Assembly (NCBI RefSeq): GCF_031764535.1 | Contig: NZ_CP134499.1 | Coordinates: forward strand, 1,798,001-1,862,000 | Source of the DNA: Pseudomonas sp. SG20056 | Lineage (GTDB): Bacteria; Pseudomonadota; Gammaproteobacteria; Pseudomonadales; Pseudomonadaceae | Direction of reading: 5' to 3' | Length of the DNA stretch: 64,000 bases | In this document: positions 44,793 through 53,719 of the stretch, in pieces | Layout: every line of letters begins with the position of its first letter | How positions within the stretch are numbered: position 1 is the stretch's first letter | Notes under the pieces: generated by a model | Told to the model about the DNA's origin: nothing | What the model saw: only the letters and a program-made list of their open reading frames with translations | The model's database searches: none | Program-made: the position numbers and the translations under genes

Positions 44793-46049
44793 TTAATACA
44801 GCAGCAATGCCACCGCACCGGCCAGCAAGCCAGCGGCCATCACCGGCAGAGTCATCAGCGCCAGTTTGCGGCCACCGATCAAGATCACGAGAAAGCCTTT
44901 GACCAGGCTGTTGCTCAGCGCTGCGAGAAAGATCCCCTGCACCGCTACCTGTGCACCCAGTGCGCCCTTGGCACTGCGCGCCAGCGACAGGGTGATGGCA
45001 TCCACGTCGGCCAGACCCGCGAGCAGCGCCACCAGGTAGACGCCGGCATCGCCCAGCCAGTGCTGGGCGCCTTCGACCATCAATAGAATCAGCGCCAGCA
45101 ACGCGGCAAAGCGCAGCGCGGGGCCCAGCTCGAAGGGGTTTTTCAGGGGCGGTTCGGCTTGTTCGCTACTTTCCGTGCCAGCGCGGCGGAAGAACAGCAG
45201 CGCGCCAACGGCATACACCAGGGTGGCGATGCCCAGCGGCCAGATCAACTGTGGCAGCAAGCTGGCGTTGACCAGGCCGACCTCCAGCAATACCCGTGGA
45301 AACATCAACGCTGAGGTGGCGAGCAGGCCACAGGCCAGAATCGCCTGCAGGTTGCGCCCTTGAGCCAGGCGCGCCAGGGTCACGGTCATCGCCGTGGACG
45401 ACACCACGCCGCCGAGCAGTGCGGTGATCAGCAGGCCGTGGCGCATGCCGACTAGACGAATCGCCACATAGGCGGCAAAGCCGATACTGGCGATCAGCAC
45501 CACCATCCACCAGATGGCGTAGGGGTTGAAGGCCTGCCAGGGGCCGTATCCCTGGTTGGGCAGCGCCGGTAGCAACACCAGGGAAATAAACAACAGTTTC
45601 AGCGCGCCGGACAGTTCCGCCTCGCTGAGCCGTTGTAGGGCGCCATGCAGCGATTGCTTGAGGCTCAGCAGCAGTGCCACCGCCACTGCGCCGGCCGCCG
45701 CCAGCCCGGCATAATCGGCCATGGCCAGGCTGCCGAGCAGGAAGGTGATCAGCAGTGCCACTTCGCTGGTCAGGCCCATATCACCCAGGCGTTGCAGTTC
45801 GCCAAAGTAGGAAGCGACCACCAGCAAGGCAAAACCGCTGAAGATCACCGCCCAGGCGACTACGCCGAAGTGCTCGCCGAGCAGCATGGCAAAGGCCCCG
45901 AGCAAGCTGCTCAGGGCGAAGGTGCGAATCCCCGCGACCAGCTGCGTGTCCTCGGTATTGCGCCCCTGCCAGCCGCGTTCGGCACCAATCAGCAGGCCAG
46001 CGGCCAAGGCGCTGGCAAAGTTCAGCAGGGTGTCGAGGGCTTCCGGCAT
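44793..46049 (-). CDS. MgtC/SapB-family membrane protein (DUF4010)
   Basis: A 418-residue protein with about 12 membrane segments. The N-terminal part matches MgtC/SapB (ALAAGLLIGAERGWQGR, residues 14-30) and the rest is DUF4010-like (VALLAGLADVDAITLSLA). The family is tied to ion or membrane-potential homeostasis; the role here is unknown. ATG behind CAGGATC. It is upstream of and divergent from azlC. Confidence 0.82.
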   Translation of the reverse strand: MPEALDTLLNFASALAAGLLIGAERGWQGRNTEDTQLVAGIRTFALSSLLGAFAMLLGEHFGVVAWAVIFSGFALLVVASYFGELQRLGDMGLTSEVALLITFLLGSLAMADYAGLAAAGAVAVALLLSLKQSLHGALQRLSEAELSGALKLLFISLVLLPALPNQGYGPWQAFNPYAIWWMVVLIASIGFAAYVAIRLVGMRHGLLITALLGGVVSSTAMTVTLARLAQGRNLQAILACGLLATSALMFPRVLLEVGLVNASLLPQLIWPLGIATLVYAVGALLFFRRAGTESSEQAEPPLKNPFELGPALRFAALLALILLMVEGAQHWLGDAGVYLVALLAGLADVDAITLSLARSAKGALGAQVAVQGIFLAALSNSLVKGFLVILIGGRKLALMTLPVMAAGLLAGAVALLLY

Positions 46050-46197
46050 GGGCAGATCCTGAGTGGGCGATGTGGGCAGTCTAGCCAGTGCGTGTTGGGC
46101 TGTATTGCGGCAGGTCAGCCAGCGGCGTTATAGCTGCGCAAGATTGTTCAAGACGCCGCGGCCGCGATGCGCCAGGCTATGCAGCAAAGGAGGGCGC

Positions 46198-46911
46198 ATG
46201 AGCCGTTTGCAGCAGTTTCTCTATGGAGTTCGCGACAGTATCCCGATGATTGTCGGCATTCTGCCGTTCGGTCTGATCTATGGCGCGTTGGCCAGCCTGG
46301 CCGGGCTGAGCCTGGGGCAGGCGCTGGGTATGTCCTTGCTGGTGTATGCCGGCTCGGCGCAGTTTATTGCCATCAGCCTGCTGACCCTGGGTAGCGGCGC
46401 GGTGGTGATCCTGCTGACCACGCTGGTGGTCAATCTGCGTCATGTGCTCTACAGCGCGGCGCTGCAGCCCTATGTCGGCCGTTTGCCACAGCGTTGGCGG
46501 GTGCCGTTGGCGTTCGGCCTGACGGATGAAACCTTTGCCGTGGTGCAGCGCCGTTACCTCTCGCGTGGCATGACTGAGCACGGCCAGTGGTATCACGCCG
46601 GTGTGGCGCTGGCGTTGTACCTGTCCTGGGTATCCAGCTCACTGGTGGGGGCGTTGTTTGGTCAAAGTGTGCCGAACCTGGCGGGCTGGGGGTTGGACTT
46701 CGCCATGCTGGCGACCTTTATCGGCATTGTGGTGCCGGCGCTGCGCAATCAGCCGCAGATTGCTGCGGCTCTGGTAGCCGGTGCGGTGGCGCTGCTGTGC
46801 CACGCCTGGCCCTACAAGCTCGGGCTGATGGCGGCTGCGCTGAGTGGCATCCTGATCGGTGTATGGCTGGAGCAACGCAAAACGCCGGTGACTGTCGGGG
46901 AGGGCGCGTGA
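46198..46911 (+). CDS. azlC: Branched-chain amino acid exporter subunit AzlC
   Basis: A 237-residue AzlC protein with the start GVRDSIPMIVGILPFGLIYG and several membrane helices. With AzlD it exports branched-chain amino acids or analogues. ATG at 46198 behind AAGGAGG. The stop overlaps the azlD start by one base (TGATG). Confidence 0.9.
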   Translation: MSRLQQFLYGVRDSIPMIVGILPFGLIYGALASLAGLSLGQALGMSLLVYAGSAQFIAISLLTLGSGAVVILLTTLVVNLRHVLYSAALQPYVGRLPQRWRVPLAFGLTDETFAVVQRRYLSRGMTEHGQWYHAGVALALYLSWVSSSLVGALFGQSVPNLAGWGLDFAMLATFIGIVVPALRNQPQIAAALVAGAVALLCHAWPYKLGLMAAALSGILIGVWLEQRKTPVTVGEGA

Positions 46912-47240
46912 TGGCTATCTGGTTGCTGATTGTCGGTATGGCGCTGATCACTTTTGCGATTCGCTACAGCCTGTTTGCCTTTCCCGATCTGCGTTTCCCG
47001 CCGCTGGTGCGCCAGGGCCTGCATTACGTGCCGACCGCTGTGCTGAGCGCCATCGTGCTGCCGGGCATGCTGATTCCCGATGGCCAGCACTGGGCGTTCA
47101 GCCTGGACAATGCCTATTTGCTGGCGGGGCTGGCGACCATTGCCATCGCCGCGCTGACCCGGCACTTGCTGGCGACCATCGGCGGCGGTCTGCTGGTGTT
47201 TTTTATCGTGCGTTGGTTATTGGGGCAGTTGCCCCTGTAA
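46911..47240 (+). CDS. azlD: Branched-chain amino acid exporter subunit AzlD
   Basis: A 109-residue AzlD protein with four membrane helices, beginning MAIWLLIVGMALITFAIRYS with the family signature FAFPDLRFPPLVRQGLHYVP. It is the small partner of AzlC and overlaps it by one base, indicating coupled translation. Confidence 0.9.
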   Translation: MAIWLLIVGMALITFAIRYSLFAFPDLRFPPLVRQGLHYVPTAVLSAIVLPGMLIPDGQHWAFSLDNAYLLAGLATIAIAALTRHLLATIGGGLLVFFIVRWLLGQLPL

Positions 47241-47369
47241 GCAGCGTTATTTGCCGGCTGGATTTGTAGAAAATGCAGCAAAAGGCAGGTTTTGCTGTGG
47301 CTTTGTCGGGTGTTCTTGCAGTCAAATGCCTGACAACCCGCTTGGCCACTGCAGACAGGTACACGGACG

Positions 47370-49244
47370 ATGACCGAACAATCACAATTCGCATTGCTGG
47401 GTAAAAAGCGCTTTTTGCCGTTTTTCATCACCCAGCTGTTGGGTGCTTTCAACGACAACATCTTCAAGCAATCACTGATTCTCGCCATTCTATTCAAGAT
47501 CAGTTCCGGGGCCGACAAGGCCCTGCTGGTCAACCTCTGCGCGCTGCTGTTTATCCTGCCGTTCTTCCTGTTCTCGGCCCTCGGCGGTCAGTTCGGTGAG
47601 AAGTTCGCCAAGGATTCGCTGATCCGCAAGATCAAGTTCGCCGAGATCGTGATCATGCTGCTCGGCGCAGTCGGTGTGTTGCTTGGCAACCTGCCCATGA
47701 TGCTCGCGGTGCTGTTTGCCATGGGTACGCAGTCGGCGCTATTCGGCCCGGTGAAGTATTCGATTCTGCCGCAGCACCTTGAAGAGCAAGAGCTGGTGGG
47801 CGGCAACGCGCTGGTGGAAATGGGCACGTTTTTGGCCATCCTCGCCGGCACCATTGGTGCGGGCATCATCATGGCCAGCAGCGGCTACGCGCATATCGTC
47901 GCTGCCTGTGTGGTGCTGGTGGCGGTGTTTGGCTACCTGGCCAGTCGCGGCATTCCTGCAGCATCGGCGGCAATGCCGCAGCTCAAGCTGGATTGGAACA
48001 TCCTGCGTCAGTCCTGGCTGATCATGAAGCTCGGCCTGGGCCAACGTCCGGCCGTATCGCGCTCGCTGGTGGGCAACTCCTGGTTCTGGTTTCTCGGCGC
48101 GGTGTACCTGACGCAGATTCCGGCCTATGCCAAAGAGTGGCTCTACGGCGATGAAAGCGTGGTCACGCTGATTCTCACCGTGTTTTCGGTCGGCATCGCG
48201 TTGGGCTCGATGCTCTGCGAGCGCATGAGTGGGCACAAGGTGGAAATCGGCCTGGTGCCGTTCGGCTCGATCGGCCTGACCTTGTTCGGCATTCTGCTCT
48301 GGTGGTTCTCCGGCGGCTTCCCCGAGGCGGCAGAGGCGCATGACTGGCTGGCGGTGCTGAGCATTGGCCAGGCCTGGTGGATTCTCGGTTCGATCCTCGG
48401 CATCGGTCTGTTTGGCGGCTTCTACATCGTGCCGCTGTATGCACTGATTCAGTCGCGCACTGCAGAGCATGAGCGGGCGCGGGTGATCGCTGCCAACAAC
48501 ATCCTCAATGCGCTGTTTATGGTGATCTCGGCGATTGTCTCGATCCTGTTTCTCAGCGTCGCCGAGCTGTCGATTCCGCAGCTGTTCCTGACCATTTCGC
48601 TGATGAACATCGCGGTCAACAGCTACATCTTCAAGATCGTTCCCGAATTCAGCATGCGCTTTATGATCTGGCTGCTCAGCCACTCGATGTACCGGGTGGA
48701 GCACAAGGGGCTGGAGGCGATCCCGGATGAAGGTGCGGCGGTGCTGGTGTGCAACCACGTGTCATTTGTCGATGCGCTGCTGATCGGCGGTGCGGTGCGC
48801 CGGCCGGTGCGCTTTGTCATGTACTACAAGATTTACAATTTGCCGGTGCTCAACTTTATCTTCCGCACCGCCGGCACTGTGCCGATTGCCGGGCGCAACG
48901 AAGACCTGCTGATCTACGACGCTGCGTTCAAGAAAATCGCCGAATACCTGCGTAACGGCGAAGTGGTGTGCATCTTCCCTGAGGGCAAGCTGACCACCGA
49001 TGGCGAACTGAATGAGTTCAAAAATGGCATCGAGCGCATCGTCGAGGCCAACCCGGTGCCGGTGATTCCTATGGCGTTGCAGGGCTTATGGGGCAGCTTC
49101 TTCAGCCGCGATCCGCACAAGGGGTTGTTCAAGCGCCTGTGGTCGCGCATCACCCTGGTGGCCGGTACGCCGGTTGCGCCCGAGCTGGTCAAACGCGAGT
49201 TGCTGCAGGCCCAGGTGGCTGAGTTGCGAGGTGAGCGGCGTTAA
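47370..49244 (+). CDS. MFS transporter fused to a PlsC-type acyltransferase
   Basis: A 624-residue fusion. The N-terminal part (about 1-415) is an LplT-like MFS transporter (FFITQLLGAFNDNIFKQSL). The C-terminal part (about 435-610) is a glycerophospholipid acyltransferase with NHVSFVD (HX4D), AGRNED and FPEGKLT motifs. It resembles the LplT-Aas pathway for re-import and re-acylation of lysophospholipids but lacks the acyl-ACP synthetase domain. Role inferred from domains. ATG at 47370. Confidence 0.87.
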   Translation: MTEQSQFALLGKKRFLPFFITQLLGAFNDNIFKQSLILAILFKISSGADKALLVNLCALLFILPFFLFSALGGQFGEKFAKDSLIRKIKFAEIVIMLLGAVGVLLGNLPMMLAVLFAMGTQSALFGPVKYSILPQHLEEQELVGGNALVEMGTFLAILAGTIGAGIIMASSGYAHIVAACVVLVAVFGYLASRGIPAASAAMPQLKLDWNILRQSWLIMKLGLGQRPAVSRSLVGNSWFWFLGAVYLTQIPAYAKEWLYGDESVVTLILTVFSVGIALGSMLCERMSGHKVEIGLVPFGSIGLTLFGILLWWFSGGFPEAAEAHDWLAVLSIGQAWWILGSILGIGLFGGFYIVPLYALIQSRTAEHERARVIAANNILNALFMVISAIVSILFLSVAELSIPQLFLTISLMNIAVNSYIFKIVPEFSMRFMIWLLSHSMYRVEHKGLEAIPDEGAAVLVCNHVSFVDALLIGGAVRRPVRFVMYYKIYNLPVLNFIFRTAGTVPIAGRNEDLLIYDAAFKKIAEYLRNGEVVCIFPEGKLTTDGELNEFKNGIERIVEANPVPVIPMALQGLWGSFFSRDPHKGLFKRLWSRITLVAGTPVAPELVKRELLQAQVAELRGERR

Positions 49245-49256
49245 ACTGCAGAGATG

Positions 49257-49287
49257 AAAAAGCCCGCCAATTGGCGGGCTTTTTTGT
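49257..49287. terminator. Terminator between the MFS-PlsC gene and gdx
   Basis: AAAAAGCCCGCCAATTGGCGGGCTTTTTT is a perfect palindrome with flanking A and T runs, so it can serve both convergent genes. Confidence 0.9.
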
Positions 49288-49301
49288 GCAGCTTAAGCGG
49301 C

Positions 49302-49616
49302 TTAGTGGCTGAGTTTTAGCCCGATCAGGCCGCAAACGATCAGCGCCACGCTAGCGATACGCAGTAGCGTCACGGCCTCGCCAAACAGCATTATGCCGGC
49401 AATCACCGTACCCACGGCGCCTACACCGGTCCAGATTGCATAGGCGGTGCCCAGCGGCAATTCCTTCATAGCCAGGCCAAGCAGTGCCAGGCTGACGATG
49501 ATCGCCGCAACAGTCAGTAGAGTGGGGAGAGGGCGGGTAAAACCGTCGGTGTATTTCAGGCCAACAGCCCAGCCTACTTCGAACAGGCCGGCTAACAGCA
49601 GAATGAACCAGGACAT
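49302..49616 (-). CDS. gdx: Guanidinium exporter of the SMR family (Gdx/SugE)
   Basis: A 104-residue four-helix SMR protein with the key Glu in [16 protein letters not shown] (Glu13). The WTGVGAVG motif and GFTRP pattern fit the Gdx subtype, which exports guanidinium ions, rather than EmrE-type drug pumps. Start ATG at 49616 behind GGAGG. It is preceded by a guanidine-II riboswitch, which independently supports the substrate. Confidence 0.9.
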   Translation of the reverse strand: MSWFILLLAGLFEVGWAVGLKYTDGFTRPLPTLLTVAAIIVSLALLGLAMKELPLGTAYAIWTGVGAVGTVIAGIMLFGEAVTLLRIASVALIVCGLIGLKLSH

Positions 49617-49638
49617 ACAAACCTCCAAAACAGATAGA

Positions 49639-49686
49639 GGGGCCGTCCCGTGGTGATCACTCGTAGAGTGGTGAGGTCGTCCTCAC
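49639..49686 (-). promoter_or_regulatory. Guanidine-II (mini-ykkC) riboswitch
   Basis: On the minus strand two small hairpins have ACGR loops: GTGAGG-ACGA-CCTCAC (49686-49671) and GGG-ACGG-CCC (49649-49640). Both carry the GGACGRCC core of the guanidine-II riboswitch. They are separated by 21 bases, and the Shine-Dalgarno sequence of gdx follows 13 bases later, so guanidine binding could expose it. This riboswitch class is known to control SMR guanidinium exporters. Confidence 0.85.
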
Positions 49687-49769
49687 GCTGTGCAGTATTT
49701 TGCACATTGGTAGGTTCAGGGCAAGCCGCAGAGGACCAGTGGTCTATTTCTCTGCGGCTGTGCAATGGT

Positions 49770-50690
49770 TTAAATCCCCTGAGGAATCTCTTCGCCGCCC
49801 AGGGCTTCAAACAGCGCTGGCAGGAAGTCCACTAGGGTCAGCATCATCAAGGTGAAGCTGGCATCCTGCTGGCCGAGGTCGTCGTCGCCGCCGTCCTGTT
49901 CGGCTTGATCCTGTAGCAGGTCTTCGAAGCGCAGGCGCTTGACCACCAGCTTGTCGTCGAGGACGAAGGACAGTTTGTCTTGCCAGGCCAGGGACAGCTG
50001 AGTGACCTGCTTACCCGAGCTCATGTGCAGCTGGATCTCGTCGCTGGTCAGGTCCTGGCGCTTGCAACGCACCACGCCGCCATCTTCATGGGTGTCACGC
50101 AGCTCGCACTCGTCCAGCACGTGGAAATCTGGCGCGGCTTGCTGAACCTTGACCCAGTCGGTGAGGGTGGCACTTGGCGCGATTTTCACCGTCAGTGGGC
50201 GTACCGGCAGCGAGCCGATGGCTTCACGTAGAGTCGACAGCAAGTCTTCGGCACGCTTGGCGCTGGCCGAGTCGACCAGGATCAGGCCTTGTTTCGGCGC
50301 GATAGCGGCGAAGGTAGCGGATTTGCGGATAAAGGCGCGTGGCAGGAAGGTCTGCACGATGTCGTCCTTGAGCTGGTCGCGCTCCTTCTTGTAGACCTTG
50401 CGCATCTGCTCGGCTTCGATCTCGTCGACCTTGTCCTTCAGCGCATCGCGCACCACGCTGCCCGGCAGGATGCGTTCTTCCTTGCGTGCAGCGATCAACA
50501 GGAAATCACCACTGACGTGTACCAGTGGTGCATCGCCGCCCTTGCCGAAAGGCGCGATAAAGCCATAGGTGCTGAGCTCCTGGCTGGCGCACGAGCGGGC
50601 CGGTTTGGCTGAGAGGGCCGTTTCGAGTGCCTCGGCGTCAAACGGGATGTCCTGGGTGAGGCGATAGACCAGCAGGTTACGAAACCACAT
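49770..50690 (-). CDS. rdgC: Recombination-associated protein RdgC
   Basis: RdgC forms a ring-shaped dimer on DNA and moderates RecA. The 306-residue length and N-terminus [23 protein letters not shown] match Pseudomonas RdgC; ATG at 50690 is chosen over an ATG six codons upstream for that reason. Ends in an acidic tail. Confidence 0.94.
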   Translation of the reverse strand: MWFRNLLVYRLTQDIPFDAEALETALSAKPARSCASQELSTYGFIAPFGKGGDAPLVHVSGDFLLIAARKEERILPGSVVRDALKDKVDEIEAEQMRKVYKKERDQLKDDIVQTFLPRAFIRKSATFAAIAPKQGLILVDSASAKRAEDLLSTLREAIGSLPVRPLTVKIAPSATLTDWVKVQQAAPDFHVLDECELRDTHEDGGVVRCKRQDLTSDEIQLHMSSGKQVTQLSLAWQDKLSFVLDDKLVVKRLRFEDLLQDQAEQDGGDDDLGQQDASFTLMMLTLVDFLPALFEALGGEEIPQGI

Positions 50691-50906
50691 AAGAGGGTGT
50701 ATCTCCATTAACAGACCTGCCGGCAGCGGCAGGTATCACAAGTCGTCAGTACCCTATATGGGTGCTGTTTCAGGTTGGCCGCAGCGCTATGACCCGTTGG
50801 GCAACCTGCGCGTTGCATTGGGGGCGCATTATTCCCCCGAGCGGTGCCTGAGGCCAAGTCTGCGCTAAGCCTTTGCTGCATCAATAAAAAATTTTCAAAA
50901 CAGTGC

Positions 50907-50935
50907 TTGCCAAGGTGCGGATCGCTCTCTAGAAT
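50907..50935 (+). promoter_or_regulatory. Promoter of the tRNA-Val/tRNA-Asp unit
   Basis: TTGCCA (50907-50912) and TAGAAT (50930-50935) are exactly 17 bases apart, followed by a GC-rich discriminator (GCGCCCC). This is a strong sigma-70 type promoter 21 bases before tRNA-Val. Confidence 0.8.
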
Positions 50936-50956
50936 GCGCCCCACTTCGAGAGTGAA

Positions 50957-51032
50957 GGGTGATTAGCTCAGCTGGGAGAGCATCTGCCTTACAAGCAGAG
51001 GGTCGGCGGTTCGATCCCGTCATCACCCACCA
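50957..51032 (+). tRNA. tRNA-Val (anticodon TAC)
   Basis: A 76-base cloverleaf: acceptor GGGTGAT/ATCACCC, D arm GCTC/GAGC, anticodon arm TCTGC-CTTACAA-GCAGA (anticodon TAC), T arm with TTCGATC loop, encoded CCA. Co-transcribed with tRNA-Asp 21 bases downstream. Confidence 0.96.
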
Positions 51033-51053
51033 ACTCGCTTTTTGAAGTTACGC

Positions 51054-51130
51054 GCAGCGGTAGTTCAGTCGGTTAGAATACCGGCCTGTCACGCCGGGGG
51101 TCGCGGGTTCGAGTCCCGTCCGCTGCGCCA
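51054..51130 (+). tRNA. tRNA-Asp (anticodon GTC)
   Basis: A 77-base cloverleaf: acceptor GCAGCGG/CCGCTGC, anticodon arm with GTC in CCTGTCACG, T arm GCGGG-TTCGAGT-CCCGT, discriminator G and encoded CCA. The acceptor differs from E. coli tRNA-Asp (GGAGCGG) but pairs fully. Confidence 0.95.
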
Positions 51131-51320
51131 TTTTTCTCCTCGCTTCATCCCCTCTGTGACACATCGCAATACCTCGCAAAATCCTTTCTGAATAATCAGC
51201 TAAACATCTGAACTTATACGCATTTTCTGCCTCCTAACACGGTAGCCAGTGATCGCGGCAGCCTGCTAAGCTCGCGCTTTCACACCATTAGCCCTAGGGC
51301 GCACCGGACAAGGAACAAGC

Positions 51321-52028
51321 ATGAAACAGCATCGTTTAGCAGCGGCGGTCGCCCTGGTAGGTTTGGTTCTCGCAGGTTGCGATTCGCAAACCAGCGAAAT
51401 CACTCTGGAAACCCCTGCACAGAAAGCGTCCTACGGTATCGGCCTGAACATGGGCAAAAGCCTGGCTCAGGAAGGCATGGATGACCTGGATTCCAATGCC
51501 GTTGCTCAAGGCATCGAAGACGCCATTGGCAAGAAAGAGCAGCGCCTGAAAGACGAAGAGCTGATTGAAGCCTTTGCCTTCCTGCAAAAGCGTGCCGAAG
51601 AGCGCATGGTTGCGCTGAACGAAGAGTCGGCCAAAGCCGGCAAGAAGTTCCTTGAAGACAACGCCAAGCGTGAAGGTGTGACCACCACTGCTTCCGGCCT
51701 GCAGTACGAAGTGGTGAAGAAGGCTGATGGCGCTCAGCCGAAAGCCACCGACGTGGTGACTGTTCACTACGAAGGCAAGCTGACCGATGGCAGCGTGTTC
51801 GACAGCTCGGTTGAGCGCGGTAGTCCGATTGATCTGCCGGTTAACGGCGTGATCCCGGGTTGGGTTGAAGGCCTGCAGCTGATGCACGTCGGCGAGAAGT
51901 ACAAACTGTACATCCCAAGCGAGCTGGCTTATGGCGAGCAAAGCCCGACTCCGGCGATTCCAGCCAATTCGGTGCTGGTGTTTGATCTGGAGCTGATTGC
52001 GATCAAAGACGCAGCCACTCAAGAGTAA
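51321..52028 (+). CDS. FKBP-type peptidyl-prolyl isomerase lipoprotein (Mip/FkpA-like)
   Basis: A 235-residue protein with a lipoprotein signal (LVLAGCDS, Cys20), an N-terminal dimerisation helix region (about 30-120) and a C-terminal FKBP domain (about 135-230; TVHYEGKLTDGSVFDSS, VIPGWVEGLQLMHVGEKY, LAYGE). It is expected in the periplasm as a folding helper. ATG behind AAGGAAC. Next to tRNA-Asp and rdgC as in P. aeruginosa. Confidence 0.9.
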   Translation: MKQHRLAAAVALVGLVLAGCDSQTSEITLETPAQKASYGIGLNMGKSLAQEGMDDLDSNAVAQGIEDAIGKKEQRLKDEELIEAFAFLQKRAEERMVALNEESAKAGKKFLEDNAKREGVTTTASGLQYEVVKKADGAQPKATDVVTVHYEGKLTDGSVFDSSVERGSPIDLPVNGVIPGWVEGLQLMHVGEKYKLYIPSELAYGEQSPTPAIPANSVLVFDLELIAIKDAATQE

Positions 52029-52044
52029 TTTCTAGCGTTTCCTG

Positions 52045-52075
52045 CAACGCCCCGTCTCGACGGGGCGTTGTCGTT
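52045..52075 (+). terminator. Terminator after the FKBP gene
   Basis: AACGCCCCGTC-TC-GACGGGGCGTT followed by GTCGTTT, 16 bases after the stop. Confidence 0.82.
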
Positions 52076-52203
52076 TCTGTGGGTCGCAATCGGCAATTTT
52101 TGCTTGACTCGTGGGTCTTAAACAGCGTGTGTAGGGTTTGCGGTGTTACGGTTATGCACATTTCCCTTATAGGCCGTGACAGGTTAGGGTAACTCTCTTG
52201 AAG

Positions 52204-52355
52204 AAACCCTTTGCCATTTTTAACTTATTGATTTATATGAATTTTTACTGTGTGGGCAAAAAATGTCCGATCTGTGGCGAGGCCGCATGGGCTGGGCGTT
52301 TGCCAGGGTTATCGAGAAACTGTTCACAAGGTTATCCACAGCTTTAGTGGATAAC
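52204..52355 (+). other. Origin-like module: AT-rich block plus DnaA boxes (copy B)
   Basis: Occupies most of the 370-base gap before the DUF1232 gene. AT-rich part: AAACCCTTTGCC, CTTATTGATTTATATG, AATTTTTAC, GGCAAAAAATGTCC. DnaA-box part: TTATCCACA (52332-52340, exact) and inverted AGTGGATAA (52346-52354, one change), with TTATGCACA (52152-52160, one change) further left. Shares AAACCCTT, TTATTGATTT, ATATG(G/A)ATTTTT, GG(T/C)(G)AAAAAAT and TTATCCACAGCTT with copy A. Confidence 0.6.
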
Positions 52356-52398
52356 CATGGTCAGCCCAGTGGACACGCGGGGTTGCCGGGAGAGGGCG

Positions 52399-52854
52399 AT
52401 GAAAACACCGAAAAATTTCGCGCGTTACCAGTTTTTGGCCAAGCGTTTTCTCAAGGCCGGACGGTTACCTGCGTTGCTGTTATCCGTCGCTCGAAAGCGT
52501 GAAAAACTCGGCAATGGCTTTGCCGAGTTGGCCGACCAGCTGAAGCTGCTGCAGGCACTTTGTCTGGCCTGGTGGCGCGGTGAGTATCGAGCAATCGACT
52601 CTCGGGCATTACTGGCGGCGGTGGCGGCCTTGCTGTACTTCGTTACACCGCTGGACGCCATACCGGACTGGTTGTTTGGTATTGGCCTGGTCGATGATCT
52701 GGCTATGCTGGCCTGGGTGTTGCGCACCTGGCAGGCCGAGCTGGCGGCGTTTCAGCAGTGGCGAGCAGCCCAGGCACCTGAAGTGCTGCGGGTTGTTGAG
52801 CGGCTACCAGAGCTGGATGAGTCACTGACACCCGTGCAGGGGCGCGTGGAGTAG
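52399..52854 (+). CDS. DUF1232 (YkvA-like) protein
   Basis: A 151-residue protein with the DUF1232 core YFVTPLDAIPDWLFGIGLVDDLAML (about 76-103 by position) in a hydrophobic region. ATG at 52399 is chosen because GGGAGAGG lies just upstream. Function unknown. It is convergent with the next gene and lies behind the origin-like module. Confidence 0.8.
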   Translation: MKTPKNFARYQFLAKRFLKAGRLPALLLSVARKREKLGNGFAELADQLKLLQALCLAWWRGEYRAIDSRALLAAVAALLYFVTPLDAIPDWLFGIGLVDDLAMLAWVLRTWQAELAAFQQWRAAQAPEVLRVVERLPELDESLTPVQGRVE

Positions 52855-52862
52855 GCGAAGGT

Positions 52863-53633
52863 CTATATGTCGTTGAGCATCTGTTCGATCAGGCCCTGGT
52901 CGCGCAACCCTTGCAGTGTCCTGTCCAGTAACTCAGCGCTGACCGGCAATTGTGGGCTGTACGTGCAGTGCATGTCGTAGCGTTCGATTACCCAGGGGTT
53001 TATCCGTAGCGGTGTGTCAGCGCGTTTGGCCAGCTGGAAGCGCAGTGGCCGGCGCATATCGATGATCGCGTCCAGGCGCTGTTTGCGCAGCAGGTTAAGC
53101 CCGGCACTGTGGTCACGCAGATCCTGGCGGATGATCTGCTGCTTGGCGAACGCCTCCATCAGTTCTCCGCTGTAGACGTAACCCAGTTGAGTGCCGACAG
53201 TCTTGCCGTGGAGTTCGTGCAGGTTGCTGATTGGTGCATGCTGACTGTGCAATAAGAGCACGTCCTCTTCGCTGTAGAGTGGGGCTGACCAGTGATAACG
53301 CTCGGGCTTGTCTATCCACTGTGGGTTGCTGTTGCAAATCACATGGATACGCCCGCGCTGCATGAATTCATCGATGCGCTTGTTCGGCGTTTCGACAAAT
53401 GCGGCTTTGAAGCCCAGTTGCTGGCTGGCTAGCTGGCCCAGTTTGTAGATGACGCCACCACGCAATTGCTGTTCATGTACATCGACATAGGGCATGCCGT
53501 CAGCCGTGGCAAAGCCCCAGCGCAGCTCATCTGCACAGGCCCAGCTGCTACAGCCAATCAACAGCATTGTTATCAGTGTGCGCAAAACCTGCCCCCAGCT
53601 GCTGCTTGATAACCTTGGGGCAGTATAGATCAC
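52863..53633 (-). CDS. Periplasmic solute-binding protein, family 3
   Basis: A protein of up to 256 residues with a signal peptide (cleavage near SWACA-DELRW) and the SBP_bac_3 fold (GVIYKLGQLASQQLGF; GKTVGTQLGYVYSG). Members bind amino acids or opines, or serve as sensors. No permease lies nearby. The GTG at 53633 opens the frame; a TTG at residue 17 (LRTLITMLL) behind GGGGGCAGG gives a more usual signal peptide and may be the true start. Confidence 0.75.
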   Translation of the reverse strand: MIYTAPRLSSSSWGQVLRTLITMLLIGCSSWACADELRWGFATADGMPYVDVHEQQLRGGVIYKLGQLASQQLGFKAAFVETPNKRIDEFMQRGRIHVICNSNPQWIDKPERYHWSAPLYSEEDVLLLHSQHAPISNLHELHGKTVGTQLGYVYSGELMEAFAKQQIIRQDLRDHSAGLNLLRKQRLDAIIDMRRPLRFQLAKRADTPLRINPWVIERYDMHCTYSPQLPVSAELLDRTLQGLRDQGLIEQMLNDI

Positions 53634-53719
53634 GCTCTTTATCGTGCCGGGCTGTTAAGATGGCCGCCTGTTCTGGAGTTGCCGAGAGTGATGGAAGTGC
53701 TCTGCATGGAGATTTACAG

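Noticed and set aside
47739..48758. 339-codon minus-strand open frame opposite the MFS-PlsC gene
   Set aside because: His/Gln/Arg-rich composition typical of antisense frames in GC-rich DNA; no recognisable domain.
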